Shown here: in pieces, positions 16,981 through 26,559 of the stretch
How the letters are laid out: every line of letters begins with the position of its first letter
How positions within the stretch are numbered: the stretch's first letter is position 1
Assembly (NCBI GenBank): GCA_947632485.1
Contig: CANRPJ010000001.1
Coordinates: 1 to 64,000, forward strand
Length of the DNA: 64,000 nt
Source: an uncultured Muribaculaceae bacterium
GTDB taxonomy: Bacteria; Bacteroidota; Bacteroidia; Bacteroidales; Muribaculaceae
Direction of reading: 5' to 3'
The notes under the pieces: model-generated
What the model saw: only the letters and a program-made list of their open reading frames with translations
The model's database searches: none
What the model was told of the DNA's origin: nothing
Made by a program: the position numbers and the translations under genes

Positions 16981-17448
16981 TCATGCGTGATGGTATGGAT
17001 CTCCCCGAAGTATCGCCGCTCCCCGGTAGAGCTGCTCAATGAAAAAGAGGCGGGCCATCTCATGGGTGAAGGTCATTTGTGAAAGAGAGAGCATGGCATT
17101 GCTCCGGTCGTAGACCTCCTGAGCAAAGCCGTAGGGACCTCCGATAGCAAATATGAGCCGCTTTAATCCGGAAGCCATATTCTTCTGAAGCATCTCTGCA
17201 AATGCTTCGGAAGTGACGCCTTTACCGCGCTCATCAAGAAGAATAAGGCGGTCGCCGGCATTGATCTGCGATAGAAGCAGTCGCCCCTCCTCGCGCTTCT
17301 GTTCCGCCGCTGTTCGGGCCCGTCTGGCATCGGGCAGCTCGATAAGACTGAATGGCAGATAGCGCCTGAGACGCTCCATATATAGGTCGATGCCTTCCCT
17401 CAGCCATTTGCTCTGAGTCTTTCCTATGGTGATAAGCTGGATTTCCAA
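16981..17448 (-). CDS. rlmH: 23S rRNA pseudouridine-1915 N3-methyltransferase
   Basis: 155 residues from a TTG at 17448, exactly the usual family length and start (xEIQLITIGKTQ). The ATG at 17490 is rejected because it lies upstream of the -7 box at 17470-17477 and would overlap the promoter. It is a trefoil-knot SPOUT methyltransferase with FAIGGPYGF as the SAM site and the C-terminal HEMARLFFIEQLYRGAAI and GDPYHHA motifs. It methylates pseudouridine 1915 in helix 69, the same rRNA hairpin that RluD modifies, and the rluD-type gene lies just downstream on the same strand. Divergent from nadC. Confidence 0.95.
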   Translation of the reverse strand: MEIQLITIGKTQSKWLREGIDLYMERLRRYLPFSLIELPDARRARTAAEQKREEGRLLLSQINAGDRLILLDERGKGVTSEAFAEMLQKNMASGLKRLIFAIGGPYGFAQEVYDRSNAMLSLSQMTFTHEMARLFFIEQLYRGAAILRGDPYHHA

Positions 17449-17469
17449 AATAATTTCGTTATCTTCGCG

Positions 17470-17477
17470 CAAAATTA
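17470..17477 (-). promoter_or_regulatory. -7 box deciding the rlmH start
   Basis: TAATTTTG on the - strand; predicted start near 17466, 18 bases ahead of the TTG codon at 17448. Confidence 0.6.
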
Positions 17478-17496
17478 AGCAAAACTTCAATCAAAT

Positions 17497-18360
17497 ATGA
17501 CATTGCATACGAAATCCGAACTTATCGATGAATTGATAGATCTGGCCTTTGCTGAAGATGTGGGTGACGGTGACCATACCACCTTGTCAACGATTCCTGC
17601 CTCAGCCATGGGGCGTCAGCGTCTGCTCGTGAAAGGCGAGGGAGTGATAAGCGGCGTGGAGGTGGCTAAGAAAGTGTTCCAGCGTCTTGATCCTTCAGTA
17701 AAGATCGATGTAATGATTCCTGACGGCAGTCATGTAAAGCCGGGCGATGTAGCCTTTATAGCAGAAGGCCCGGTAAGGTCACTCCTGATAGGGGAGCGCA
17801 CGATGCTCAATATCATGCAGCGCATGAGCGGTGTGGCTACCATGACGGAAAGATATCAGAGAGAGCTTGAAGGAACTAAGGCTAAGGTGATTGATACCCG
17901 TAAAACCACCCCTGGCATGCGGGTGCTTGAAAAAGAAGCCGTTGCTGCCGGCGGAGGTGGTAATCACCGCATGGGTCTCCACGATATGATCCTGATTAAG
18001 GATAACCATATAGACTTTGCCGGAGGTATTCGTCAGGCAGTGGAAGGAGCGAAAAAATATCTTAAAGAGAAGGGAAAGAATCTTAAGATAGAAGTGGAAG
18101 CGCGGAGTCTTGACGATGTGCGTGAGATTATCGCTATCGGCGGAGTTGACCGTGTGATGTTTGATAACTTCTCTCCTGAGCTGACAAAGGAAGGTGTTAA
18201 GATTGTAAGGGAGCTGGCTCCTGACATGGAGATTGAATCGTCAGGCGGTATTACTCTTGATAATCTCAGGGCTTACGGTGGAGCCGGAGTTGATTTCATT
18301 TCTGTAGGGGCTCTTACACATAGTGTTAAGGGACTGGATATGAGTTTCAAGGCATTATAA
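17497..18360 (+). CDS. nadC: Nicotinate-nucleotide pyrophosphorylase
   Basis: 287 residues, standard for the quinolinate phosphoribosyltransferase that makes nicotinate mononucleotide in NAD synthesis. N-terminal alpha/beta lid (EDVGDGDHTTLSTIP) and TIM-barrel part with DTRKTTPGMRVLEKEAV, GGGNHRMGLHDMILIKDNH, and late ESSGGITLDNLRAYGGAGV. First gene of a + strand run nadC, udk, lptB, CPBP protease, holA, ferredoxin. Upstream there is only a one-mismatch -7 candidate, TATCTTCG at 17460-17467. Confidence 0.96.
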   Translation: MTLHTKSELIDELIDLAFAEDVGDGDHTTLSTIPASAMGRQRLLVKGEGVISGVEVAKKVFQRLDPSVKIDVMIPDGSHVKPGDVAFIAEGPVRSLLIGERTMLNIMQRMSGVATMTERYQRELEGTKAKVIDTRKTTPGMRVLEKEAVAAGGGGNHRMGLHDMILIKDNHIDFAGGIRQAVEGAKKYLKEKGKNLKIEVEARSLDDVREIIAIGGVDRVMFDNFSPELTKEGVKIVRELAPDMEIESSGGITLDNLRAYGGAGVDFISVGALTHSVKGLDMSFKAL

Positions 18361-18364
18361 CAAA

Positions 18365-18973
18365 ATGCTGACGATTTGTATAGCCGGCGGAACAGGTTCG
18401 GGCAAGACCACAGTGCTTCGCAAAATTGTGGAGTCTCTTCCTCCAGGAAGTGTCAGCGTGCTTCCGCAGGATGCGTATTACAAGGATAATGCCCACATAC
18501 CCCTTGAAGTGCGCAAGGGGCTGAACTATGATGAGCCGGCGGCGATAGACTGGCCTTTGCTGATTTCTCATATCAAGGAGCTGCAGGCCGGTAGAGCGGT
18601 CGATATGCCGACCTATGATTTTATCACGTGCTCACGCCAGAAAGAGACTGTAAGGGTAGAGCCGAAGGAGGTGATCGTGGTAGAAGGAATATTGGTGCTT
18701 ACGGTCAAGGAGCTTCGGGATCTGATGGACGTGAAGGTATTTGTAGATGCTGATGCCGATGAGCGTCTTATCCGGGTTATTGAGCGCGATTGTGTGGAGC
18801 GTGGCCGTACTCCAAAAATGGTGATTGATCGCTATAGGTCGATGCTCAAGCCGATGCATGAGCTTCATATTGAGCCTTCAAAACGGTATGCGGATCTGAT
18901 TATTCCTCAGGGTGGCAGCAATGATGTTGCTATCGGTCTGCTGACCGATTATATAAGGTCTTTGATAAGATAA
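18365..18973 (+). CDS. udk: Uridine kinase
   Basis: 202 residues. P-loop [14 protein letters not shown] (about 8-21), [10 protein letters not shown] substrate region and [11 protein letters not shown] follow the uridine/cytidine kinase pattern; later VVVEGILVL and [21 protein letters not shown] form the lid. It phosphorylates uridine and cytidine for pyrimidine salvage. It starts four bases after nadC and ends five before lptB. Confidence 0.93.
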   Translation: MLTICIAGGTGSGKTTVLRKIVESLPPGSVSVLPQDAYYKDNAHIPLEVRKGLNYDEPAAIDWPLLISHIKELQAGRAVDMPTYDFITCSRQKETVRVEPKEVIVVEGILVLTVKELRDLMDVKVFVDADADERLIRVIERDCVERGRTPKMVIDRYRSMLKPMHELHIEPSKRYADLIIPQGGSNDVAIGLLTDYIRSLIR

Positions 18974-18978
18974 GGATA

Positions 18979-19869
18979 ATGAAGATCTTCCCGTTAAAGA
19001 AAAAGCCAATAGGCGATCTCGGCGCTCCCGAACCTGATATGCAGGAGAGGGTAGAGGTCACTTTGGAAGAAACGCCGGACGGAGTTCTGGAAGAAACATC
19101 AGTGACCCCCGAGAAGGGCATATTGCGCACGGAGAATCTGGTGAAACGCTACGGAAGGCGCACAGTGGCAAATCATGTCTCGATTGATGTTACCCAAGGT
19201 GAGATCGTAGGTCTTTTGGGTCCCAACGGTGCAGGAAAAACCACTACGTTTTATATGACGGTAGGGCTCATCACTCCTAATGAGGGTAAGATATTCCTTG
19301 ATAATGAAGATATAACAGGATTTCCGGTTTATAAGCGAGCTCAGCTCGGTATCGGTTATCTTGCCCAAGAGCCTTCGGTTTTCAGGAAATTGAGCGTTGA
19401 AAATAATATCCGTGCAGTTCTGGAAATGACGGGTACCTCCAAGGAATACCAGAAAGAGAAGCTTGAGAGTCTGATCAAGGAATTCAGGCTCGAGAAAGTG
19501 AGGAAGAATCTTGGTGACCGTCTGTCGGGCGGAGAGAGACGACGCACGGAGATTGCCCGTTGTCTGGCGATTGATCCGAAGTTCATTATGCTCGATGAAC
19601 CTTTCGCCGGTGTCGATCCTATTGCGGTTGAAGATATCCAATATATTGTCTATAAGCTCAAAGAGAAAAATATAGGCATTCTTATCACTGACCATAATGC
19701 TCCTGAGACGCTGAGTATCACCGACCGCGCCTATCTTCTTTTTGAAGGGAAGATCCTGTTTCAGGGCACGAGTGAAGAGCTTGCTTCTAATCCGATTGTA
19801 AAAGAGAAGTATCTGGGACGCAATTTCGTGTTCCGGCGTAAAGACTTCAGTGGTCATACCTTCAGTTGA
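18979..19869 (+). CDS. lptB: LPS export ABC ATPase LptB with N-terminal extension
   Basis: 296 residues. After an acidic, proline-containing extension of about 47 residues absent from the ~240-residue enterobacterial protein comes a complete ATPase: Walker [11 protein letters not shown]-loop [17 protein letters not shown], signature LSGGERRR, Walker [14 protein letters not shown] and H-loop TDHNAPETL. LptB drives LptFG to extract LPS from the inner membrane. LptF/G-type permease is encoded at 7.3-8.5 kb. In the nadC operon, two bases ahead of the CPBP protease ATG. Confidence 0.92.
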   Translation: MKIFPLKKKPIGDLGAPEPDMQERVEVTLEETPDGVLEETSVTPEKGILRTENLVKRYGRRTVANHVSIDVTQGEIVGLLGPNGAGKTTTFYMTVGLITPNEGKIFLDNEDITGFPVYKRAQLGIGYLAQEPSVFRKLSVENNIRAVLEMTGTSKEYQKEKLESLIKEFRLEKVRKNLGDRLSGGERRRTEIARCLAIDPKFIMLDEPFAGVDPIAVEDIQYIVYKLKEKNIGILITDHNAPETLSITDRAYLLFEGKILFQGTSEELASNPIVKEKYLGRNFVFRRKDFSGHTFS

Positions 19870-19870
19870 T

Positions 19871-20767
19871 ATGGAATACACCAGAGCCCGATATATGCCC
19901 GGATTCAACTATGGAGCGCGTATCATAGTGCTTGCCATAGTATTTATCTGTGGGGTAGTGCTGACAGGAGTCATCGACAGTTTCATGAATCTTGGAAATT
20001 CAGCCTCCAGGATCGATCTTCTATGGAGTGTCGTGCTGCAGAATATCTGCACATTCGGAATGCCGGCTCTTCTGTCAGCATGGATTCTTACAAGACGTCC
20101 TATGGAGTTCACGGGACTTGCCCACGGATTTTCATTTAAGGCTTTTGTCGGACTTTTAGTCGTATTTGCTGTCGGTTTGCCTTTCCTTAATCAGCTCGTG
20201 GCATGGAATGAATCCGTAAGGCTTCCTTCAGCCATGTCGGAGGTGGAATCTCAGTTGCAGGCTATGGAGGCTGCAGCTAAAGCACTTTCAGATAAACTCC
20301 TTGCTACAGAAAGCGTAGGTTCAATGCTGGTAGGAGTTCTTGTAATAGGCTGCCTCACAGGATTCTGTGAAGAACTGTTTTTTAGGGGAGCTCTTCAGAG
20401 GCTTTTGCAACGCAGATCGGTCGGGCCTCATGCCGCTATCTGGATTTCGGCTATAGTCTTTAGTATTATGCACTTCCAGTTTTATGGTTTTGTACCTCGT
20501 ATACTGTTGGGTGCTTTCTTTGGCTATCTTCTTCTCTGGAGCGATTCGCTGTGGCTTTCAGCAACGGCTCATGCTCTCAATAACAGTCTGGTAGTAGTTA
20601 GCAGTTGGCTTGTCACTAAGGGGATTGCTCATGATCCCGACAAATTCGGAGTTGCAGACGGAGGTTTTCCCTGGTTCGCTTTGATCAGTTTCATTATAGT
20701 AATGTCGATTCTTCTCTTAGGAAAGAACTGGCTTTTCAAGAGTAAAAAAATAATGCGCTATGGCTAA
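19871..20767 (+). CDS. CPBP-family intramembrane glutamic protease
   Basis: 298 residues from the ATG at 19871, directly after the lptB stop; an earlier in-frame start inside lptB is unlikely. Seven or eight membrane helices. The CPBP/Rce1 motifs are complete: CEELFFRGALQR (EExxxR), SIMHFQFYGF (FxxxH type) and ATAHALNNS (HxxxN). Such enzymes cleave within membranes or process prenylated peptides and bacteriocins; the substrate here is unknown. Its last eight bases overlap holA. Confidence 0.9.
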   Translation: MEYTRARYMPGFNYGARIIVLAIVFICGVVLTGVIDSFMNLGNSASRIDLLWSVVLQNICTFGMPALLSAWILTRRPMEFTGLAHGFSFKAFVGLLVVFAVGLPFLNQLVAWNESVRLPSAMSEVESQLQAMEAAAKALSDKLLATESVGSMLVGVLVIGCLTGFCEELFFRGALQRLLQRRSVGPHAAIWISAIVFSIMHFQFYGFVPRILLGAFFGYLLLWSDSLWLSATAHALNNSLVVVSSWLVTKGIAHDPDKFGVADGGFPWFALISFIIVMSILLLGKNWLFKSKKIMRYG

Positions 20768-21800
20768 GAAAGCTCAGGGAGTAGGATTCGGTGAGCTTTC
20801 TCTTTCTATCCGTAGTGGCCACTTCGCTCCGGTATATCTGTTAATGGGCGAAGAGCCTTATTATTTGGACAGAATTACGGATTTGCTTGAGGAGAAGGTT
20901 GTAAAGGAATCTGACAAAGATTTTGACTGCGACATATTCTATGGCGCAGAAGCTGATCTGCATTCTGTGGCGATGGCTGCTCAGCAGTTTCCTATGATGG
21001 GTGAGAAAAGGCTGGTGGTATTGAAAGAAGCGCAGGCTCTTACACAGGCCAAGACAGTGCTCGATCGGCTGGAATCTTATGTGGCGCGACCTACATCGTC
21101 TACTGTCTTTGTAGTTGTCTACAAAGGGGATAATCTTAATTCAACTTCTAAGATTGTCAAGGCAGCAGAGAAGTCAGGGGCGGTGGTATTCCGTAGTGAT
21201 AAACTGAAGGAGTGGGAATTGCCTCGGGCCGCCAAAGCCTATTGTACTGAAAAGAAAATAGCAATCGACGATAAATGCTGCTCCTTGCTTGCCGATTTTG
21301 TCGGTAATGATTTGAGCCGTCTGTTTGGTGAAATCGACAAGCTGATTGTGGCCGGAGCGCAGCAGACCGCTCGCATCGATGCGGAGCTTATAGAGCGGAA
21401 TATCGGTCTGAGTAAGGAGTTTAATAACTTCGAGCTTGTTAATTCGCTTTCAACTCGGAATTATGTTAAGGCGATGCAGATTGTAGATTACTTTACCCGG
21501 AATCCGCGTCAGAATCCGTTGGTCATGACCGTAGCGTTGCTATTCGGTTACTTCTCCAAACTCTGCATAGCTCTTTCCCTGACTGACAGAAGCGATGCCG
21601 CGCTGATGAATGCGCTGCAGGCTAAAAGTCCGTATGCACTACGCGAAGTGAGGGAAGGAATGGGGCGCTACACTTTTGATCAGGCGAGAAGGATTGTTTC
21701 AGAGCTGCGCTCTGCCGACTGCAGGTCGAAGGGCATCCAGAGCCTGCAGAACGAACATGCTATCCTTAAGGAACTTGTGTTTGCAATTTTCGCTGTATGA
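20760..21800 (+). CDS. holA: DNA polymerase III delta subunit
   Basis: 346 residues of the HolA family. FAPVYLLMGEEPYYLDRIT near residue 25-43 is the typical start of the AAA-like clamp-loader wrench, followed by NDLSRLFGEIDKL and the C-terminal collar (QNPLVMTVALLFGYFSKL). It opens the beta clamp during sliding-clamp loading. It overlaps the CPBP gene by eight bases and the ferredoxin gene by four, so its dosage is tied to an envelope operon. Confidence 0.92.
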   Translation: MAKKAQGVGFGELSLSIRSGHFAPVYLLMGEEPYYLDRITDLLEEKVVKESDKDFDCDIFYGAEADLHSVAMAAQQFPMMGEKRLVVLKEAQALTQAKTVLDRLESYVARPTSSTVFVVVYKGDNLNSTSKIVKAAEKSGAVVFRSDKLKEWELPRAAKAYCTEKKIAIDDKCCSLLADFVGNDLSRLFGEIDKLIVAGAQQTARIDAELIERNIGLSKEFNNFELVNSLSTRNYVKAMQIVDYFTRNPRQNPLVMTVALLFGYFSKLCIALSLTDRSDAALMNALQAKSPYALREVREGMGRYTFDQARRIVSELRSADCRSKGIQSLQNEHAILKELVFAIFAV

Positions 21801-22540
21801 TATATTGGTTTTCTGGCACAGGAAATTCGCGTTTCGTTGCCTTGTCGCTGGGTGCTTTACTATCTGAATCTTCAAGGAGGATTACCGATGGCTACCTGCC
21901 GGAAGAATCCGATACCAGATTAGGCCTTGTATTCCCTATCTATTCCTGGGGTATTCCCAAACCGGTTCTTGACTTTATAAAAGCATTGCCTCCACGAATT
22001 AAAGAGGTGTGGGTCGTTTGCACATGTGGCGACGAGACCGGTGCCGCTCCTGCAATGTTGAGAAAAGCTCTGGGGAAGAGAGATATAAGTCTGAGAGGAA
22101 TATGGAGTGTCACAATGCCCAACAACTATGTGTTGCTTCCAGGTTTCAATACGGATCCTAAAGAGGTAGATCTCAAAAAGCTTTCAGCTGCGCCGGAAAG
22201 AATTCGGGAAATAGCAGGAAGAATTAAGTCAGAGTCCTGGGAATCGGACTATGTGGCGGGCCCATGGCCCCGTTTGAAAACCAGATTGGTTTATCCTCTT
22301 TTCCGCCGCTGGGGAATTATCAGAAAGCTCTGGCATGTAGAAGATTCATGCATCGGGTGCGGCAAATGTGCTGCCTCTTGTCCGATGATGAATATCACAA
22401 TGAAAATGCGACGCCCTGAGTGGGGCGCCGCATGTGTGTCTTGTCTTGCATGCTATCATGTCTGCCCTCAAAAGGCGGTTGCCTATGGCAGCATGACGGC
22501 CGGGAAGGGGCAGTATGTCTGTCCTGTCAAGCCAGATTAA
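21797..22540 (+). CDS. EFR1-type flavodoxin/ferredoxin fusion
   Basis: 247 residues. An N-terminal flavodoxin-like domain ([18 protein letters not shown]; later [13 protein letters not shown]) is fused to a two-cluster ferredoxin: [12 protein letters not shown] and [12 protein letters not shown], each a full CxxCxxCxxxC for a 4Fe-4S cluster. This EFR1 family shuttles low-potential electrons in anaerobes; partners are not identified here. Starts within holA (ATGA overlap) and its last 14 bases overlap the convergent alaS tail. Confidence 0.9.
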   Translation: MIYWFSGTGNSRFVALSLGALLSESSRRITDGYLPEESDTRLGLVFPIYSWGIPKPVLDFIKALPPRIKEVWVVCTCGDETGAAPAMLRKALGKRDISLRGIWSVTMPNNYVLLPGFNTDPKEVDLKKLSAAPERIREIAGRIKSESWESDYVAGPWPRLKTRLVYPLFRRWGIIRKLWHVEDSCIGCGKCAASCPMMNITMKMRRPEWGAACVSCLACYHVCPQKAVAYGSMTAGKGQYVCPVKPD

Positions 22541-25166
22541 GCAGTTCCATAATCTTATTGCCTGCTGCGTTGAGGCCGTCGATTTCCTTTCCTCCTGCCT
22601 GGGCAAAGAAAGGCTGACCGCCGCCTCCACCTTTAATAATCTTGGCAGCTTCCCTAACGATTGCTCCGGCATTGTAGCCTGCTTTTACGAGATCATCGCT
22701 GAGCATGAGGGTGAGGAGCGGTTTCTCTCCAGGACTGACAGTAGTGCCGATGAATACGGTCAATCCGGTAGCTTTCTGCCTAATGCCGAATGCTACATCT
22801 TTCACTACGTTAGGGATTCGAGGACCCGTCATCCGGCATACGCTGACTCCGTTTTTCTCTTCTGCCTTCTCCAGACAAGTGTCAACTATCGCTTGTACTC
22901 GTTCAGCCATGAACTCCTCTACCTGATGGCGAAGCTCTGAATTATCATTTATAGCTTTGGCGATGGCCTGACGCACATCGGAGGCATTTCCAAGCAGACC
23001 TGCAACATCGCGCATCGTATCCTGAAGATCATCGAGCATAGCTTCAGCTCCCGATCCCGTCACAGCTTCAATTCTGCGTATACCGGCAGCTATGGAGCTT
23101 TCCGAGATGATACGCAGCATACCGATATTACCCGTGTTTGCCACATGGGTGCCACCGCAGAGTTCTACACTTGAACCAAATTTAATCACACGCACCTTAT
23201 CGCCATATTTCTCACCGAAGAGAGCCATCGCACCCATCTCTTTCGCCTCAGCGATAGGCACCTCGCGCTTCTCCTCCAGAGCCATAGCCTTGCGCACGCG
23301 GCTGTTTACAAGGTGTTCAACCTTACGGAGCTCTTCGTGCGTTACTTTCTGGAAATGAGAGAAGTCGAAGCGGAGCACGTCGGGCGATACATAGGAACCT
23401 TTCTGCTCCACATGATTGCCGAGCACCTCGCGTAGGGCTTCATGAAGCAGATGAGTGGCTGAATGATTGGCCGCCGACGCAGCTCGTTTCTCAGAGTTTA
23501 CAACAGCTTTCAGGCTTGCCTCCGGATTGGCAGGCATTTTCTTTGCCATATGCACTCCGAGATTATTCTCTTTCTTGGTGTCGAAAATCTCGATTCTTTC
23601 GCCATCTGCCATTTCCAGATAGCCCGAATCGCCTACCTGACCGCCCATTTCAGCATAGAAGGGTGTGCGAGAAAGTATTATCTGATAATACTCCTTGCCT
23701 TTCTGCTTCACCAGACGATAACGGAGAATTTCAGCTTCGGTCTCCAGCTCATCATAGCCTGTGAAGACCTGCTCACCTTCACGAACTTCTACCCAGTCGC
23801 CGGTCTCTACGGCAGCAGCATTGCGGGCGCGGGCTTTCTGTTTCGCCATTTCCGAGTCAAACTCATCATGGTTGAGCGTCATGCCATTTTCGCGGAGAAT
23901 AAGTTCTGTAAGGTCAAGAGGGAAGCCATAGGTATCATAGAGAGTAAAGGCGTCGATACCGCTGATTTCTTTCTTATTTTCAGCTTTCGCCTTTGAAATC
24001 AGGTCATCGAGCAGTCCCATGCCTTTGTCGAGGGTTCGAAGGAAAGCATCTTCCTCCTCCTTCACCACCTTCTTGATAAGCTCCTTCTGTGCAGGAAGCT
24101 CGGGATATGAGGCTCCCATCTGCTCCGTGAGTTTATCTACGAGAAGATAAAGAGTCGGCTCTTTGCGGTCAAGGAAGGTATATGCATAGCGCACAGCCCG
24201 CCGCAAAATGCGTCGAATCACGTAGCCGGCTTTCGCATTAGAAGGCAACTGGCCGTCGGCGATAGAGAAGGCTATTGTGCGTACATGGTCAGCTACCACG
24301 CGCATAGCTATGTCAACTTTCTCATTTTTGCCGTAGCTCTTGCCGGTCACTTTTGAAATCTCTTCCAGCAGGGGAGTGAAAACATCGGTGTCATAGTTCG
24401 ACCTCTTGCCCTGCATCGCCATGCAGAGGCGCTCGAAGCCCATACCCGTATCAATCACCTTAGCCGGAAGCTCCTCGAGACTACCGTCGGCCTTTCGGTT
24501 ATACTGCATGAACACCAGATTCCAGATCTCGATCACCTGCGGGTGGTCTTTATTCACGAGCTCAGCTCCTGATATCGCTTTACGCTCCTCTTCCGACCTC
24601 AGGTCGATGTGAATTTCGCTGCAGGGACCGCAGGGACCCGTATCACCCATTTCCCAGAAATTGTCATGGCGCGAACCATTGATTATGTGGTCTTCAGGAA
24701 GATGGGTCGCCCAGATAGCGGCTGCTTCGTCGTCGCGTCCAAGCGCGTCGGGGGCATAGCCTTCAAAAACTGTGGCATACAGTCGGCTTTTATCGAGCTT
24801 GAGCACCTGCGTAAGGTATTCCCATGCCCAGTCGATCGCTTCTTTTTTGAAATAGTCGCCGAAGCTCCAGTTGCCGAGCATCTCGAACATCGTGTGGTGG
24901 TACGTGTCATGGCCCACCTCCTCAAGATCATTGTGCTTGCCGCTTACCCGCAGACATTTCTGCGAATCGGCCACTCTTCGGGCCTGAGGAGCGCGGTTAC
25001 CTAAGATCACGTCTTTGAATTGGTTCATACCGGCGTTGGTAAACATCAGCGTCGGATCGTCTTTTACCACCATCGGCGCAGAAGCCACAATCGTATGGCC
25101 TTTGCCGGAGAAAAAGTCTTTAAAAGATTGGCGAAGTTCGTTGGCTGTCATTATATGATGCTTCAT
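22527..25166 (-). CDS. alaS: Alanyl-tRNA synthetase
   Basis: 879 residues, full length. N-terminal class II core with [11 protein letters not shown], the motif 2 stretch [17 protein letters not shown] and the anticodon-independent tRNA recognition region; editing domain with [12 protein letters not shown] and [13 protein letters not shown] (zinc-binding HxxxH and CxxxH); C-terminal C-Ala domain with [14 protein letters not shown]. Start either at 25166 or at the ATG 25151, which matches family starts ([10 protein letters not shown]). The predicted leader is about 10 or 25 bases accordingly. It is divergent from the M23 peptidase through an interleaved promoter and convergently overlaps the ferredoxin gene by 14 bases. 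Confidence 0.97.
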   Translation of the reverse strand: MKHHIMTANELRQSFKDFFSGKGHTIVASAPMVVKDDPTLMFTNAGMNQFKDVILGNRAPQARRVADSQKCLRVSGKHNDLEEVGHDTYHHTMFEMLGNWSFGDYFKKEAIDWAWEYLTQVLKLDKSRLYATVFEGYAPDALGRDDEAAAIWATHLPEDHIINGSRHDNFWEMGDTGPCGPCSEIHIDLRSEEERKAISGAELVNKDHPQVIEIWNLVFMQYNRKADGSLEELPAKVIDTGMGFERLCMAMQGKRSNYDTDVFTPLLEEISKVTGKSYGKNEKVDIAMRVVADHVRTIAFSIADGQLPSNAKAGYVIRRILRRAVRYAYTFLDRKEPTLYLLVDKLTEQMGASYPELPAQKELIKKVVKEEEDAFLRTLDKGMGLLDDLISKAKAENKKEISGIDAFTLYDTYGFPLDLTELILRENGMTLNHDEFDSEMAKQKARARNAAAVETGDWVEVREGEQVFTGYDELETEAEILRYRLVKQKGKEYYQIILSRTPFYAEMGGQVGDSGYLEMADGERIEIFDTKKENNLGVHMAKKMPANPEASLKAVVNSEKRAASAANHSATHLLHEALREVLGNHVEQKGSYVSPDVLRFDFSHFQKVTHEELRKVEHLVNSRVRKAMALEEKREVPIAEAKEMGAMALFGEKYGDKVRVIKFGSSVELCGGTHVANTGNIGMLRIISESSIAAGIRRIEAVTGSGAEAMLDDLQDTMRDVAGLLGNASDVRQAIAKAINDNSELRHQVEEFMAERVQAIVDTCLEKAEEKNGVSVCRMTGPRIPNVVKDVAFGIRQKATGLTVFIGTTVSPGEKPLLTLMLSDDLVKAGYNAGAIVREAAKIIKGGGGGQPFFAQAGGKEIDGLNAAGNKIMELLNLA

Positions 25167-25176
25167 TGTTTTCTGC

Positions 25177-25211
25177 TTGCAAAGTTAGCGGGAATCGAGT
25201 ATTTTTGCAAA
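25177..25211. promoter_or_regulatory. Interleaved divergent promoter alaS / M23 peptidase
   Basis: Toward alaS (-): TTTG at 25211-25208, 20-base spacer, TAACTTTG at 25187-25180. Toward the peptidase (+): TTG at 25177-25179, 20-base spacer, TATTTTTG at 25200-25207. Each -33 box touches the other promoter's -7 box through a TTGCAA core, so both polymerases would cover the same 35 bases and cannot bind together. Predicted starts are about 25176 (-) and 25211 (+). Confidence 0.8.
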
Positions 25212-25216
25212 GAATT

Positions 25217-26185
25217 ATGGGCAGAACAGTCCTATACCGCTACAATCCGGAGACCGATAACTACGAGAGGGTCTATCTTACCTTGAAGGATCGCCTGCGA
25301 GGGGTTGCCCGTGTGGCTTTGTTGGGCCTTATAATCGGAGTGGCGATATATCTGCTTATCCGTTTCGGTTTTGAATCTCCGGAAGATGCTGCCCGCAGAG
25401 GGGAAGTGGGTAGGCTTGAAAGCCAGTATGCCCTTCTTGAGAAGCGCTTGGAGAATGCCCTTACGGTTATGGAGAATATCAGGAGCCGCGATGATAATTT
25501 CTATCGCGTGATGATGCAGATGGATCCTTTGAGTAGGGGACGACGTCTAGCCGGACTCGACAATGAGGCGCGCTACAGGCGCCTGATGGGTCTGAGCGAT
25601 GCGGAGTTAGTTACTCAGATCACCCGGCAGATGGATTTGCTCGACCGCCAGATCTATGCGCAGTCATTATCTTTCGACCAGCTTCGCGAAATGGCAGGGA
25701 AAGAGCAGGAGAAACTTGCCTGTACCCCTGCGGTGCTCCCTATTAACGTGAAAGACTATACTGTGGCGAGCGGTTATGGTTATAGGCGTGATCCTGTCTA
25801 TGGCTCTACGCGCTTTCATGAAGGTCTCGATTTCGCCGCTCCGAGAGGCACGAAGGTGTTCGCTACAGCTGACGGCGTAGTGGCCGAAGCAGGGTGGAAA
25901 AACGGTTATGGAAACTGCGTCGATATTAATCATGGATATAATTATCTTACCCGCTACGCCCATCTTAGCAAGATCGATGTGAAGGAGGGTGAGAAAGTGA
26001 CCCGCGGACAGGGTATCGGCGAAGTGGGGTCTACTGGTCGCTCTACCGGATCGCATCTGCATTATGAGGTAAGGTTTAAGGATAAGGCGCAGAATCCGGT
26101 GAACTACTACTTTATAGATGTCACTCCGGAGCAATATAATGAGATGATACGCCTGGCAGAAAATGCCGGCCATGTGATGGACTGA
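25217..26185 (+). CDS. M23 (LytM) peptidoglycan endopeptidase
   Basis: 322 residues from the ATG at 25217 (MGRTVLYRYNPETDNYERV), not the longer reading that begins inside the alaS leader. One transmembrane helix (about 28-50), a coiled-coil region (about 60-165) and a C-terminal LytM domain with intact zinc ligands: HEGLDFAAP, plus HLHYEVRF. The domain GYGYRRDPVYG is typical. It should cleave peptide crosslinks in the periplasm, or regulate other wall enzymes. The stop TGA shares a base with the ATG of the MerR regulator. Confidence 0.92.
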   Translation: MGRTVLYRYNPETDNYERVYLTLKDRLRGVARVALLGLIIGVAIYLLIRFGFESPEDAARRGEVGRLESQYALLEKRLENALTVMENIRSRDDNFYRVMMQMDPLSRGRRLAGLDNEARYRRLMGLSDAELVTQITRQMDLLDRQIYAQSLSFDQLREMAGKEQEKLACTPAVLPINVKDYTVASGYGYRRDPVYGSTRFHEGLDFAAPRGTKVFATADGVVAEAGWKNGYGNCVDINHGYNYLTRYAHLSKIDVKEGEKVTRGQGIGEVGSTGRSTGSHLHYEVRFKDKAQNPVNYYFIDVTPEQYNEMIRLAENAGHVMD

Positions 26186-26559
26186 TGACTGACGAACTCG
26201 ATAAGAAATACTATAAGATAAAGGACGTTTCGGAGCTGCTTGGAGTGCCTCCGAGCACTCTGCGCTACTGGGAAAAGGAGTTCCCAGGGTGTAATCCGGT
26301 CAGAAGTCCTCATAATCAGCGCTACTATCGACCTTCTGATATTGAGACCTTACAGATAATCAGGTTTCTTGTAAAAGATAAGGGCCTGAGAATAGAGGCT
26401 GCGAAGGAGCAGTTACGTCTTAACCGTAAGAATGTGGCCCGAAGAATGGAGATAATCGGGCGTCTTGAAGGGTTAAGGGAAGAATTAGTGATAATGCAGG
26501 AGGCTTTGAAGCTCAGGGCCTCAAAAATGAATATATCTGATGAAGAAACAGTTGATTGA
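26185..26559 (+). CDS. MerR-family transcriptional regulator
   Basis: 124 residues. An N-terminal winged-helix MerR domain (YYKIKDVSELLGVPPSTLRYWEKEF pattern, with NQRYYRPSDIETLQIIRFL) and a coiled-coil dimer helix. No cysteine metal site is visible in the C-terminal part, so the effector is not a simple thiol-bound metal. It lies between the M23 gene (one-base overlap) and pyrK (20-base overlap); this arrangement is common in Bacteroidota, but its target is unknown. Confidence 0.9.
   Translation: MTDELDKKYYKIKDVSELLGVPPSTLRYWEKEFPGCNPVRSPHNQRYYRPSDIETLQIIRFLVKDKGLRIEAAKEQLRLNRKNVARRMEIIGRLEGLREELVIMQEALKLRASKMNISDEETVD

Noticed and set aside
16981-17490. Upstream ATG of rlmH at 17490
   Set aside because: It is upstream of the -7 box and gives a non-family N-terminus; the TTG at 17448 yields the standard 155 residues.
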